Part shown: piece by piece, positions 15,346 to 21,776 of the stretch | Layout: the number at the start of each line of letters is the position of its first letter | Numbering within the stretch: the stretch's first letter is position 1 | Source of the DNA: Deltaproteobacteria bacterium | GTDB lineage: Bacteria > Desulfobacterota > DSM-4660 > Desulfatiglandales > Desulfatiglandaceae | Assembly: GCA_011051075.1 (NCBI GenBank) | Contig: DREN01000388.1 | Coordinates: forward strand, 1 to 21,776 | Direction: 5' to 3' | DNA: 21,776 nt | The notes under the pieces: model-generated | Database searches by the model: none | The model's input: the letters and a program-made list of their open reading frames with translations, nothing else | Told to the model about the DNA's origin: nothing | Program-made: the position numbers and the translations under genes

Positions 15346-15896
15346 TAGCTATATTCACCCCTTTTCAATGATTCTTTCAGCCCCTCGATCTGGGCCCTTA
15401 CACTCCCATCCAATACCAAATCCCCTATCCGGACGACAAGCCCCCCGATAAGGGACCTGTCCTCTTGAACCTCGATCTTCACCTCTTTTGCGGTCAACCC
15501 GGCAAGGGCCGCTGCAAGTTTATCCCTCGCCTCCTCCTTCAAAGGCCTGGCCGTAATTATATCCGCGCGGGTGATATTTGAGATCTCATCGGTGAGTTTG
15601 GAGTAGTAATCTGAAATCTCCTGAATGCCGCCTATTCGGTTCTTGTCCAGAAGCAGCCTCAGGAAATTCTTGACCAGATCACCAAAGGAACTCTTTTCCA
15701 GCACCGCGTCGAGGACCTTTTTCCTCTCCTCAACGGAAAAGATCTGATTGGCAATGACCCTTAAAAACTCGCTGTGCTCGGTACAGAACCCGCCGAACTC
15801 CTGAAGGTCTTTTCCATACCCGATGTAATTTCCATCCTCCTGCCCCAAGCTGAGCAGTGCCTTGGCGTATCTCTTGGAAATCCTTGAACCAATCAA
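15345..15896 (-). CDS. atpH: F-type ATP synthase subunit delta
   Basis: Subunit delta joins the peripheral stator stalk to the top of F1. The 183-residue product fits the family. It has the N-terminal six-helix domain (SRISKRYAKALLSLGQ) and the C-terminal signature ending in SLIGGLVVRIGDLVLDGSVRAQIEGLKESL. The start appears to be a TTG whose first three bases overlap the atpF stop in TTGA, giving a 4-base overlap. GGAG stands about 8 bases before it. The use of TTG at a coupled junction is slightly unusual. Confidence 0.95.
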   Translation of the reverse strand: MIGSRISKRYAKALLSLGQEDGNYIGYGKDLQEFGGFCTEHSEFLRVIANQIFSVEERKKVLDAVLEKSSFGDLVKNFLRLLLDKNRIGGIQEISDYYSKLTDEISNITRADIITARPLKEEARDKLAAALAGLTAKEVKIEVQEDRSLIGGLVVRIGDLVLDGSVRAQIEGLKESLKRGEYS

Positions 15897-16501
15897 TGTA
15901 GCTTCTCCACACTTTCTATGAATTCGCTGACCAGACGCTCCTGATCACCGTCGTTTATCTGTCCCGCAATGATCTCCTCAGCCCTTGTGGCGGCAAGGTT
16001 AATGACATCCTGCATCAACCTGCTCCTGGCGGCCTGAATCTCCCGCTCTATGGTCAAATCGGCCTGGACCAGGATCTGCGCGGCCCTCTCCCTTGCCTCC
16101 TCTATGATCCTTTCCTTTTCCAGTTCCCCGTCCGCCTTGAACTGCTCCAGGATCTCCTTTTTCTGAAGCTCAAACTCCCTAAGCTTTTTCTCTAACTCGC
16201 TGCATCGACTCTCAGCGATCTCCTTTTCCCTTTTCAGTTCCTCTAATCTTCTGCGGATCTCCTCCTTACGATTTGAGAAGAATTCCTTTACCGGGGTCCT
16301 TTTTATCACCACAACAAGGATAATCACCAGTAGTGTAAAGTTCAGAATCCTGTAGAGCAAATCCGTTACACTGCCCCCATGTTCTCCACCATTACCGCCC
16401 CCCCCGCTGGCATAGGCCAGTCCACACAGGGCAGCTGAGGCGATCAGGGTGCCTCCGGCTATCAGTATTGTTCTTCTCCTTGCCGAGTCAAAACCGGTCA
16501 T
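15893..16501 (-). CDS. atpF: F-type ATP synthase subunit b
   Basis: Subunit b forms half of the peripheral stalk that anchors F1 to the membrane. The 202 residues contain two hydrophobic stretches. The first (about 11-32) is followed by a Gly-rich patch and looks like a signal peptide with a possible cut after YAS. The second (about 47-66, LLYRILNFTLLVIILVVVIK) is the usual b anchor. A long charged coiled coil follows to the C-terminus. Its ATG overlaps the b' stop by 4 bases (ATGA). An N-terminal hydrophobic extension on b is, to my knowledge, seen in other deltaproteobacteria. Secure as a b-type subunit. Confidence 0.92.
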   Translation of the reverse strand: MTGFDSARRRTILIAGGTLIASAALCGLAYASGGGGNGGEHGGSVTDLLYRILNFTLLVIILVVVIKRTPVKEFFSNRKEEIRRRLEELKREKEIAESRCSELEKKLREFELQKKEILEQFKADGELEKERIIEEARERAAQILVQADLTIEREIQAARSRLMQDVINLAATRAEEIIAGQINDGDQERLVSEFIESVEKLH

Positions 16502-16926
16502 TGAACGCTCCTTCCCAGTATCTTTTGGGCTAATTCTTCAGAAAAACTGGCGATCTGGGCTTCGAGCGCCTCCCGGGTAGCAGCTATTTTCGCCTCCATC
16601 TCCTTCTTTGCTGCACCGAGTTTCTTCTCTACCCCTGCGCCAGCCTCCTGGAGTATATTCTTTTCCTCTTCCAGGCCCTGGGCCTTCAAGGCCTCTTTTT
16701 CGGCGTAGCCTTCCTTCCTCGCCTTAACAATACCCTCTTCAATCCCCTTCTCGTTCTCCTGGGCCCTGGTCTGGAACTCATCTATGGTTTTCTGCCGGGA
16801 GTTCATCTCCTTCTCTCTCTCGGCAAGGACCCTGCGAATGGGCCGAAAGAGAATAAGGTTCAGGACGAAAAGAAGGACTAAGAAGTTTACGATCTGGATC
16901 AGGAGGGTGCTATTAATATCAAGCAT
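16498..16926 (-). CDS. F-type ATP synthase subunit b' (second b-type subunit)
   Basis: This is the second b-type stator subunit, expected to pair with b as a heterodimer. The 142-residue product has one N-terminal membrane anchor (about 5-27) followed by FRPIRRVLAERE, which matches the b/b' neck. A charged coiled coil follows, with Ala-rich heptads from about 95. It is shorter than b and lacks the extra N-terminal hydrophobic segment. AAAGGAT lies about 9 bases before the ATG. It is the first ATP synthase gene in the operon, 99 bases after bactofilin. Confidence 0.92.
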   Translation of the reverse strand: MLDINSTLLIQIVNFLVLLFVLNLILFRPIRRVLAEREKEMNSRQKTIDEFQTRAQENEKGIEEGIVKARKEGYAEKEALKAQGLEEEKNILQEAGAGVEKKLGAAKKEMEAKIAATREALEAQIASFSEELAQKILGRSVQ

Positions 16927-17025
16927 TTCAAATAGATCCTTTCATTAATCTTTTCCCGGGAAAAGGGAACTTTTTTTAGATGACGCCTTTTACAAAAAAA
17001 CTTCACCATTGTCAAAGCTTTTTTT

Positions 17026-17424
17026 TCAGCTTTCGTTTTTTGATTCGGTTGCAGTCTGAAGAAAGGCCACCTTGTCATTGCCCGCCCTATCCATACTCTG
17101 GGTCTGGCAGTTTCCATCAAAAACAACACCGGTATCTATGGTCACCGATGGGGCTTCTATATCTCCAAAAACCCTGCCCGGCGATAAAATCTCAATCCTC
17201 TCCTCAGCGACTATCCGGCCACGGACTTGGCCGCTGACGATAACCTTGGAGGCATGAATATCCGAATCGATCAGGGCGGTCTCCCCTACTATAAGGGTCC
17301 CTTCACCCTTGATCCCGCCCTTGAAACGGCCATCGACCCGAACCAGTCCCTCAAAGGAAATATCCCCCTTGAACTTGGTGTCAGGCCCCAGGAAAGCGGC
17401 AATCTGATCCTTTCTTTTTTTCAT
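17026..17424 (-). CDS. Bactofilin (polymer-forming cytoskeletal protein)
   Basis: Bactofilins self-assemble into filaments through a right-handed beta-helix and scaffold envelope enzymes or polar structures. From the chosen start the product has 132 residues. The core (about 10-105) shows the repeated short beta turns of the family (GDISFEGLVRVDGRFKGGI, then IDSDIHASKVIVSGQVRGRI). There are short polar tails and no membrane segment. Starts at 17460 (ATG) and 17484 (TTG) are also in frame. The ATG at 17424 is preferred because AGGG lies 7 bases before it and a TATGAT that could be a -10 sits between the starts. It precedes the atp genes on the same strand. Confidence 0.9.
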   Translation of the reverse strand: MKKRKDQIAAFLGPDTKFKGDISFEGLVRVDGRFKGGIKGEGTLIVGETALIDSDIHASKVIVSGQVRGRIVAEERIEILSPGRVFGDIEAPSVTIDTGVVFDGNCQTQSMDRAGNDKVAFLQTATESKNES

Positions 17425-17602
17425 GATTTCGCCCTGTTGTCTTAACGGTTGCGGGTTCATATCATACTTCTTTTTCTTATGCAAGAAAAATCACAAAATA
17501 TTCAATAATCATAAAAATGCCATATTTTTCATTAGATCGTCCAATAACAGCGCCGGTCTCGAACGGGAAAACAGTCTCGCTGACATAATTTCCTCAAATT
17601 TA

Positions 17603-17631
17603 TTGACAGCCAAACTGACACCTGATTAAAT
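17603..17631 (+). promoter_or_regulatory. Probable promoter for the SCP2 gene
   Basis: A consensus -35 TTGACA (17603-17608) and TTAAAT (17626-17631) are separated by 17 bases. The transcript would start near 17638 and carry a leader of about 145 bases with visible hairpins. The 298-base divergent spacer 17485-17782 shows no gene. Its other half, toward bactofilin, is AT-rich without a clear promoter. Confidence 0.5.
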
Positions 17632-17645
17632 GCGGGTGTTGAAGA

Positions 17646-17709
17646 GTTGCTGTCCCGGACGGTTCAATGGGCATGGCAACTGCTGAGAAGAGACGGCGGT
17701 TTTTCCGCC
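17646..17709 (+). promoter_or_regulatory. Structured leader of the SCP2 gene
   Basis: GTTGCTGTCCC (17646-17656) can pair with GGGCATGGCAAC (17669-17680) with one bulged base. Just downstream GGCGG (17695-17699) pairs with CCGCC (17705-17709) around a T5 loop. A short frame starts at the ATG at 17673 (17 codons, beginning MATAEKRRRFF). I do not match this to any riboswitch class I know. Confidence 0.35.
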
Positions 17710-17782
17710 CCCCGAGGCCCCCGTAACAGGGCAGAGAGGGAAATTGAAACCTGTGGAAAAAAGATGGAAGGGAGGATGAGAA

Positions 17783-18109
17783 ATGGCTTTTACAGACGCG
17801 AAAGAGGTTTTTGAAAAGATGCCCGAGGCCTTCAACGCCTCGGCAGCCCAGGGTCTGGACGCGGTGTTCCAGTACGAAATCACTGGAGACGGCGGTGGGA
17901 ATTGGAACATCTTGGTAAAGGACGGCACCTGCCAGGTACAGGAGGGCGTTCACGACTCACCCACAGTCACGCTGACCATGTCCGCTGAAACATGGCTCGG
18001 TATTGTAAACAAACAGACAAACGGCATGCAGGCCTTCATGACCGGTCAGCTCAAGGCCACCGGTGATATCATGCTTGCACAGAGGATTGAACAGCTCTTT
18101 CCCCTTTAA
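17783..18109 (+). CDS. SCP2 sterol-binding-domain protein
   Basis: The 108-residue protein is a single SCP2 domain, a small alpha/beta fold with a hydrophobic tunnel that binds lipids or fatty acyl-CoA. The pattern fits throughout: N-terminal helix (DAKEVFEKMPEAFN), beta strands with VFQYEITGDGGGNW and VTLTMSAETW, and the C-terminal signature MTGQLKATGDIMLAQRIEQL. There is no signal peptide, so it is cytoplasmic. GGAGG lies 8 bases before the ATG. It is followed by an acyl-CoA dehydrogenase after about 190 bases, which suggests lipid or acyl-CoA handling. The true ligand cannot be read from sequence. Confidence 0.9.
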   Translation: MAFTDAKEVFEKMPEAFNASAAQGLDAVFQYEITGDGGGNWNILVKDGTCQVQEGVHDSPTVTLTMSAETWLGIVNKQTNGMQAFMTGQLKATGDIMLAQRIEQLFPL

Positions 18110-18222
18110 GAACCTTTTCTGCCCCCACGGGGCATACGGGGCGCTTAGGGCCTGGGAAGTGACCCTGGTCCAGGGGAGGAAGAGCTCTTCTCTTCCGGGT
18201 TCCCCTACACCCCCTTGACTCA

Positions 18223-18257
18223 CCCGCCACACAGGCGCCAAGGGCCTGTGTGGCGGG
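18223..18257 (+). promoter_or_regulatory. Perfect 14-bp hairpin before the acyl-CoA dehydrogenase
   Basis: CCCGCCACACAGGC (18223-18236) and GCCTGTGTGGCGGG (18244-18257) pair perfectly around a 7-base loop. No T-run follows. It would bury the ribosome site of an ATG at 18264, which argues for the later start at 18300. It may terminate the SCP2 transcript, protect an RNA 3' end, or mark a repeat. Confidence 0.55.
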
Positions 18258-18299
18258 GTACGCATGAAGGGTCTGGGTTCGTTCCGGAGAATAGGCCGA

Positions 18300-19445
18300 A
18301 TGGTCGGGTATCAGGAATACTTCGGGGAAACACACCGAATGGTGCGGGAAACCGTACGGAAGTTCGTTGACAGGGAAATCCGCCCCTTTGTGGATGACTG
18401 GGAAGAACAGGGCGGATTCCCCAGGGAACTCTACACCAGGGCTGGAGATGCGGGCATCCTGGGTATCGGTTATCCAGAGAGATACGGTGGGTCAGGGGGC
18501 GACATCTTTGTAAAGATCGTTGCCGTTGAGGAGCTTATGAGGTGCGGGTCCGCAGGTGTGGCCGCGGGCCTGGGTTCCCTGGATATCGGCCTGCCGCCAG
18601 TACTGGCCCTGGGAACAGAGGAACAGAAGCAGAGGTTCATTCCTCCCGTACTCAGGGGGGAGAGAATCGCGGCCCTGGGCATCACAGAGCCGGACGCTGG
18701 TTCAGACGTGGCCAATATCCGCACAAGGGCAGTGAGAGAGCTTGACCATTACGTGGTAAACGGCAGCAAGATGTTCATCACCAGCGGGGCTAGGGCAGAC
18801 CAGTTGACCTGCGCCGTTCGAACGGGAGGTGAGGGAGCGGGAGGAATCAGCCTCCTGATCGTGGAAGCGGACACCCATGGTTATTCGGTTTCAGAGAGGC
18901 TGAAAAAGATGGGCTGGTGGGCCTCTGACACGGCCCAGATCTTTTTTGACGACTGCAGGGTCCCGGCAGGAAATCTCCTTGGCGAGGAGGGACAGGGTTT
19001 CTACGGGATCATGGAAAACTTTCAGAACGAGCGTTTACATCTCTCCGTCATGGCCAACATGACCGCCCAGTTGGCCATGGAGGAAGCGTTGAGATATGCG
19101 CGTGAGCGAGAGGCCTTTAATCGGCCGCTCTCTGCTTTTCAGGTCACCCGCCACAAACTGGCGGACATGGCCACCCTGGTGGAGGCCAGCCGGGAGTTCA
19201 CCTACCGGGTCGCTGCCAAGATCGACGCGGGCCAGGACCAGGTCAGGCAGATATCCATGGCAAAGAACTTCGCCTGCACGGTGAGTGACAAGGTCACCTA
19301 CGACGCGGTCCAGATACATGGGGGCTTCGGTTATATGCGGGAGTATCTGGTGGAAAGGCTTTACAGGGACAACCGTATCCTCTCCATCGGAGGGGGAACC
19401 CAGGAGATCATGAAGGAGATTATTTCAAGGGCTATCCTGGGTTAG
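18300..19445 (+). CDS. Acyl-CoA dehydrogenase, LCAD/isovaleryl type
   Basis: A FAD-dependent dehydrogenase that introduces the alpha-beta double bond of an acyl-CoA thioester and passes electrons to ETF. From the ATG at 18300 it has 381 residues, the family norm; an ATG at 18264 adds 12. It shows GITEPDAGSD and MFITSGARADQ, and the C-terminal IHGGFGYMREY...RLYRDNRI. The usual C-terminal EGT with the catalytic Glu reads GGT (SIGGGTQEIMKE), as in LCAD. The base is instead probably the Glu of FQNERL (about Glu244 from this start), the position used by LCAD and isovaleryl-CoA dehydrogenase. Substrate length cannot be fixed from sequence. purM follows in the same direction. Confidence 0.93.
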   Translation: MVGYQEYFGETHRMVRETVRKFVDREIRPFVDDWEEQGGFPRELYTRAGDAGILGIGYPERYGGSGGDIFVKIVAVEELMRCGSAGVAAGLGSLDIGLPPVLALGTEEQKQRFIPPVLRGERIAALGITEPDAGSDVANIRTRAVRELDHYVVNGSKMFITSGARADQLTCAVRTGGEGAGGISLLIVEADTHGYSVSERLKKMGWWASDTAQIFFDDCRVPAGNLLGEEGQGFYGIMENFQNERLHLSVMANMTAQLAMEEALRYAREREAFNRPLSAFQVTRHKLADMATLVEASREFTYRVAAKIDAGQDQVRQISMAKNFACTVSDKVTYDAVQIHGGFGYMREYLVERLYRDNRILSIGGGTQEIMKEIISRAILG

Positions 19446-19472
19446 GGATTGAGGGATTGAGGCTTGGAGGAT

Positions 19473-20537
19473 ATGGAGACAGACACCCGAAAAAACAGGT
19501 ATGCCGAGGCAGGTGTTGATATCGAGGCCGGGAACAGGTTTGTGGATATGATCAAACCCATAGTAAAGAGGACCCACACATCGGGGGTCATCACTGAGAT
19601 CGGCGGGTTTGCCGGCCTTTTTTCCCTCAACCTTGAGCATATCAAGAATCCCGTGCTCGTGAGTTCCACAGACGGGGTGGGCACAAAGCTCAAGATCGCG
19701 TTCATGCTTGATAAACACGATACCGTGGGCATAGACCTTGTGGCCATGTGTGTAAACGATATCGTGGTTCAGGGAGCAACGCCCCTCTTTTTTCTCGATT
19801 ACATATCCATGGGACACCTGGATCCGAAAAGGGCCCGCGATATTGTTAAAGGAATCGCGGCCGGATGCATGGAGGCCAAGTGTTCGCTTATCGGAGGTGA
19901 AACGGCCGAAATGCCGGGCTTTTATCCAAAGGATGAGTATGACCTGGCAGGCTTTGTGGTAGGGCTTGCCGACAACGGGGAACTGCTTGACGGCTCCGAG
20001 ATCGGGGTGGGACATAAGATCATAGGCATAGGCTCAAGCGGACTTCACAGTAACGGATACTCCCTGGTGCGCAAGATCCTCTTTGAAGGCCTTAAGATGT
20101 CTGTGGATGATTATGTCCAGGATTTTGGCCGGACCCTGGGGGAGGAACTCTTGGAGCCGACCCGCATTTACGCCAGGACTATAAGCAACCTGGGGAGGGA
20201 TTTCAGGATCTACGGTATATCTCATATTACGGGCGGGGGGCTTGTAGAAAACCCGCCCCGGATACTGTCCGAACGTACAAAGGCGGTCATCGACAGATCA
20301 ACATGGACTCCCCACCCCATTTTTCATTACCTGCAGAAGGCAGGCCAGATATCGGACCACGATATGATGCTGACCTTCAACAACGGCCTTGGGCTCCTGA
20401 TCGTGGTAAACGAAGAGGAGGTGGATGAGGTCCTCCTGAGGCTCAAGGCCATGGGAGAAACGGCCTATTGCGTTGGGACCGTGGAGTCGAGGGAAGAGGG
20501 TGAAGATCCGGTCCAGTTTACGGGGAACGGATCCTGA
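19473..20537 (+). CDS. purM: Phosphoribosylformylglycinamidine cyclo-ligase (AIR synthetase)
   Basis: PurM closes the imidazole ring of FGAM with ATP to give AIR, the fifth step of purine synthesis. The product is 354 residues from the ATG at 19473, or 357 from a TTG at 19464. Motifs are the family's: AEAGVDIEAGNRFVDMIKP, STDGVGTKLKIAF, GIDLVAMCVNDIV, GGETAEMPGFYP, SSGLHSNGYSLVR and HITGGGL. The start is uncertain. GGAGG is only 2 bases from the ATG, while GAGG motifs further up suit either codon. Its stop overlaps the next gene by one base (TGATG). Confidence 0.97.
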   Translation: METDTRKNRYAEAGVDIEAGNRFVDMIKPIVKRTHTSGVITEIGGFAGLFSLNLEHIKNPVLVSSTDGVGTKLKIAFMLDKHDTVGIDLVAMCVNDIVVQGATPLFFLDYISMGHLDPKRARDIVKGIAAGCMEAKCSLIGGETAEMPGFYPKDEYDLAGFVVGLADNGELLDGSEIGVGHKIIGIGSSGLHSNGYSLVRKILFEGLKMSVDDYVQDFGRTLGEELLEPTRIYARTISNLGRDFRIYGISHITGGGLVENPPRILSERTKAVIDRSTWTPHPIFHYLQKAGQISDHDMMLTFNNGLGLLIVVNEEEVDEVLLRLKAMGETAYCVGTVESREEGEDPVQFTGNGS

Positions 20538-21025
20538 TGCCTAAAGAGACCCCTTTCATGGTCAGTGCCTGTCTCCTGGGGATAGGCTGCAGATATGACG
20601 GCGGACACGCACTCTGCCGGGATCTCGCTGATTTTGTAAGGAGCCGTTGGTTCATACCTTTCTGCCCTGAACAGTTGGGCGGTCTATCCACCCCCAGGCC
20701 GGCCGCAACCATTCAGGGAGGCGACGGCCGCAGCGTCCTTGAGGGAGAGGGAAGGGTCGTGGATGAGACAGGGAACGATCTGTCCGACGCCTTCAGAAAA
20801 GGCGCCAGAGAGTCCCTGAAACTTGCTGAAATGGCGGGGGTCAGGGTGGCAGTGGTGAAGGATCGAAGTCCCTCCTGCGGTCCTGTTACACCGCACTGTG
20901 ACATGCCTTCCGGCAGCGGCATGGGAGTTACTGCCGCCCTGTTTCAGTCAAAGGGGATCGGGCTCGTTGAACTGGGAGCCGGTTTCCAGTTTCCCCCGAG
21001 AGAGTTTTTGGACCTGTACACGTAG
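20537..21025 (+). CDS. DUF523 family protein
   Basis: A 162-residue protein of the DUF523 family, whose function is unknown. Family features are visible: the N-terminal VSACLLGIGCRYDGG with Cys12 and Cys18, CPEQLGGLSTPRPAA with Cys43, and the VVKDRSPSCGP segment with Cys114. Additional cysteines are Cys27 and Cys121. The conserved cysteines suggest metal binding or thiol chemistry, but this is inference. No signal peptide or membrane helix is present. Translation is coupled to purM by a TGATG overlap, and tatA follows 11 bases later. Confidence 0.88.
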   Translation: MPKETPFMVSACLLGIGCRYDGGHALCRDLADFVRSRWFIPFCPEQLGGLSTPRPAATIQGGDGRSVLEGEGRVVDETGNDLSDAFRKGARESLKLAEMAGVRVAVVKDRSPSCGPVTPHCDMPSGSGMGVTAALFQSKGIGLVELGAGFQFPPREFLDLYT

Positions 21026-21036
21026 AGGAGAATACC

Positions 21037-21360
21037 ATGTTTGGACTTGGCCCCACAGAACTGATCATCATCGCCGTTATCGTCCTCCTCATATTCGGCG
21101 CCAAACGCCTCCCGGATATCGGAAAGGGGCTTGGAGGCGCCATCAGGGAGTTCAGGAACGTGAAAAAGGAACTCACTTCGGATGGGACAGATGACAAAGA
21201 CGGCAACGGTGGTGAGGCTGAAAAGGCCTCTTCCACAGACACCCCCCCCCAGACCCTTGAGGCCAAGGTAGCCACCAAGGTCATGGAGCAGGTGCCGGGG
21301 GTAAAAAAGGTCATGGACGTGAAGAAAAAGGCAGAGACGGTCAAGAACCTGCTCAAGTAG
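21037..21360 (+). CDS. tatA: Sec-independent protein translocase subunit TatA/TatE
   Basis: TatA polymerises in the cytoplasmic membrane to let folded twin-arginine proteins across. The 107 residues have a single N-terminal membrane helix (GPTELIIIAVIVLLIFG, about 5-21). The Phe-Gly hinge and the amphipathic helix AKRLPDIGKGLGGAIREFRN follow, then a polar, poorly conserved tail. The tail is a little longer than in many TatA proteins and ends in a Lys-rich helix. TatB is a less likely alternative given the short helix and the missing tatC neighbour. GAGGAG stands about 7 bases before the ATG. Confidence 0.9.
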   Translation: MFGLGPTELIIIAVIVLLIFGAKRLPDIGKGLGGAIREFRNVKKELTSDGTDDKDGNGGEAEKASSTDTPPQTLEAKVATKVMEQVPGVKKVMDVKKKAETVKNLLK

Positions 21361-21367
21361 GATCATC

Positions 21368-21776
21368 ATGCAGGAGATCATATCTGAACTCCCGGTCCGC
21401 CGAGATCCGCCGGAAAAAATAGAGACCCTCCTCAGGGAATGCAGCAGAATAGCCGTGGTAGGGCTCTCTCCAAAGGAGTCCCGGGACAGCAACAGGGTGG
21501 CCCGGTATCTTATGGAACAGGGATATGAAGTCATTCCGGTAAACCCGGGCCAGAGGGAGATACTGGGAAAGACCTGCTACAGGACCCTTAAAGATATCCC
21601 GTTCAGGGTGGATATGGCCGATCTTTTCCTCAACCCCGCCAGGGTCCCCCAGGTGGTGGACCAGGCAATCGAAGTGGGGATCAAGGCCATCTGGATGCAG
21701 TTGGGGGTGATCCACCATGAGGCGGCGGAAAGGGCGAGGCAGGCGGGGATCCGCGTGGTAATGGACAGGTGTATAA
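21368..21776 (+). CDS. CoA-binding Rossmann-fold protein (YccU-like), 3' end cut off
   Basis: The reading frame is open to the window end, with 136 codons visible and no stop. The product is a small CoA-binding domain (PF13380-type). The Rossmann opening RIAVVGLSPKESRDSNRVARYL lies at about 27-48, then GYEVIPVNPG, and near the end RVVMDRCI, which matches the MDRC motif of YccU-like proteins. Family proteins are about 135-145 residues, so only a few are probably missing. AGGA is 5 bases upstream of the ATG, partly within the tatA stop region, so the two genes are likely cotranscribed. The function is unproven; relatives bind CoA or acyl-CoA. Confidence 0.88.
   Translation, partial: MQEIISELPVRRDPPEKIETLLRECSRIAVVGLSPKESRDSNRVARYLMEQGYEVIPVNPGQREILGKTCYRTLKDIPFRVDMADLFLNPARVPQVVDQAIEVGIKAIWMQLGVIHHEAAERARQAGIRVVMDRCI

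Noticed and set aside
16944..16978. Terminator between bactofilin and atpF' (TTTTCCCGGGAAAA near a T-run)
   Set aside because: The T-run is on the plus strand only, opposite to the transcription of both genes, so it does not end the bactofilin transcript.
17672..17700. TPP riboswitch, because of GCTGAGA
   Set aside because: The second conserved half (CUGAUC...GGAUAAUGCCAGCG) is absent, and the downstream gene is not thiamine-related.

Overview
This is a chromosomal housekeeping region from a bacterium that looks like a deltaproteobacterium (Desulfobacterota). That assignment is inference and rests on gene content and order. The F1 ATP synthase genes stand with both b and b' subunits but without a and c, and directly behind a bactofilin gene. 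A zapB-like gene, zapA, a probable 6S RNA and rny follow one another. A tRNA-Leu stands at the head of tig-clpP-clpX-lon. Coding density is high, the DNA is moderately GC-rich, and spacers are rich in hairpins. I see no CRISPR array, prophage, integrase, transposase gene, toxin-antitoxin pair or defence cluster.

Layout. 1-439: a gene-poor left end with a perfect hairpin, a REP-like palindromic pair and one doubtful small ORF. 394-6846 (minus strand): tRNA-Leu, trigger factor, ClpP, ClpX and Lon, then tRNA-Val and tRNA-Asp with their own promoter and terminator. Trigger factor folds nascent chains, while ClpXP and Lon degrade regulatory and damaged proteins. 7105-7875 (plus): a lone NRDE/TANGO2-family gene, convergent with the next block. 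7922-10688 (minus): zapB-like, zapA, a 6S RNA candidate, a long structured leader, and ribonuclease Y. 10900-17424 (minus): bactofilin, then atpF', atpF, atpH, atpA, atpG, atpD and atpC, ending at a clear intrinsic terminator. The operon encodes all of F1 plus the two stator subunits; the membrane a and c subunits must lie elsewhere.

17603-21776 (plus): an SCP2-domain protein behind a structured leader, an LCAD/isovaleryl-type acyl-CoA dehydrogenase, purM, a DUF523 protein, a TatA-type translocase subunit, and a CoA-binding Rossmann protein cut by the window end. SCP2 plus acyl-CoA dehydrogenase suggests fatty-acyl or branched-acyl metabolism. The purM-DUF523-tatA-CoA-binding run is tightly spaced and probably cotranscribed.

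No gene here looks like a new system. The points worth a second look are non-coding: the structured rny leader, the probable 6S RNA, the terminator-like hairpin in the tig leader, the REP-like pair, and a split sequence motif shared by the left end and the SCP2 leader. All structures were found by eye and not folded computationally.
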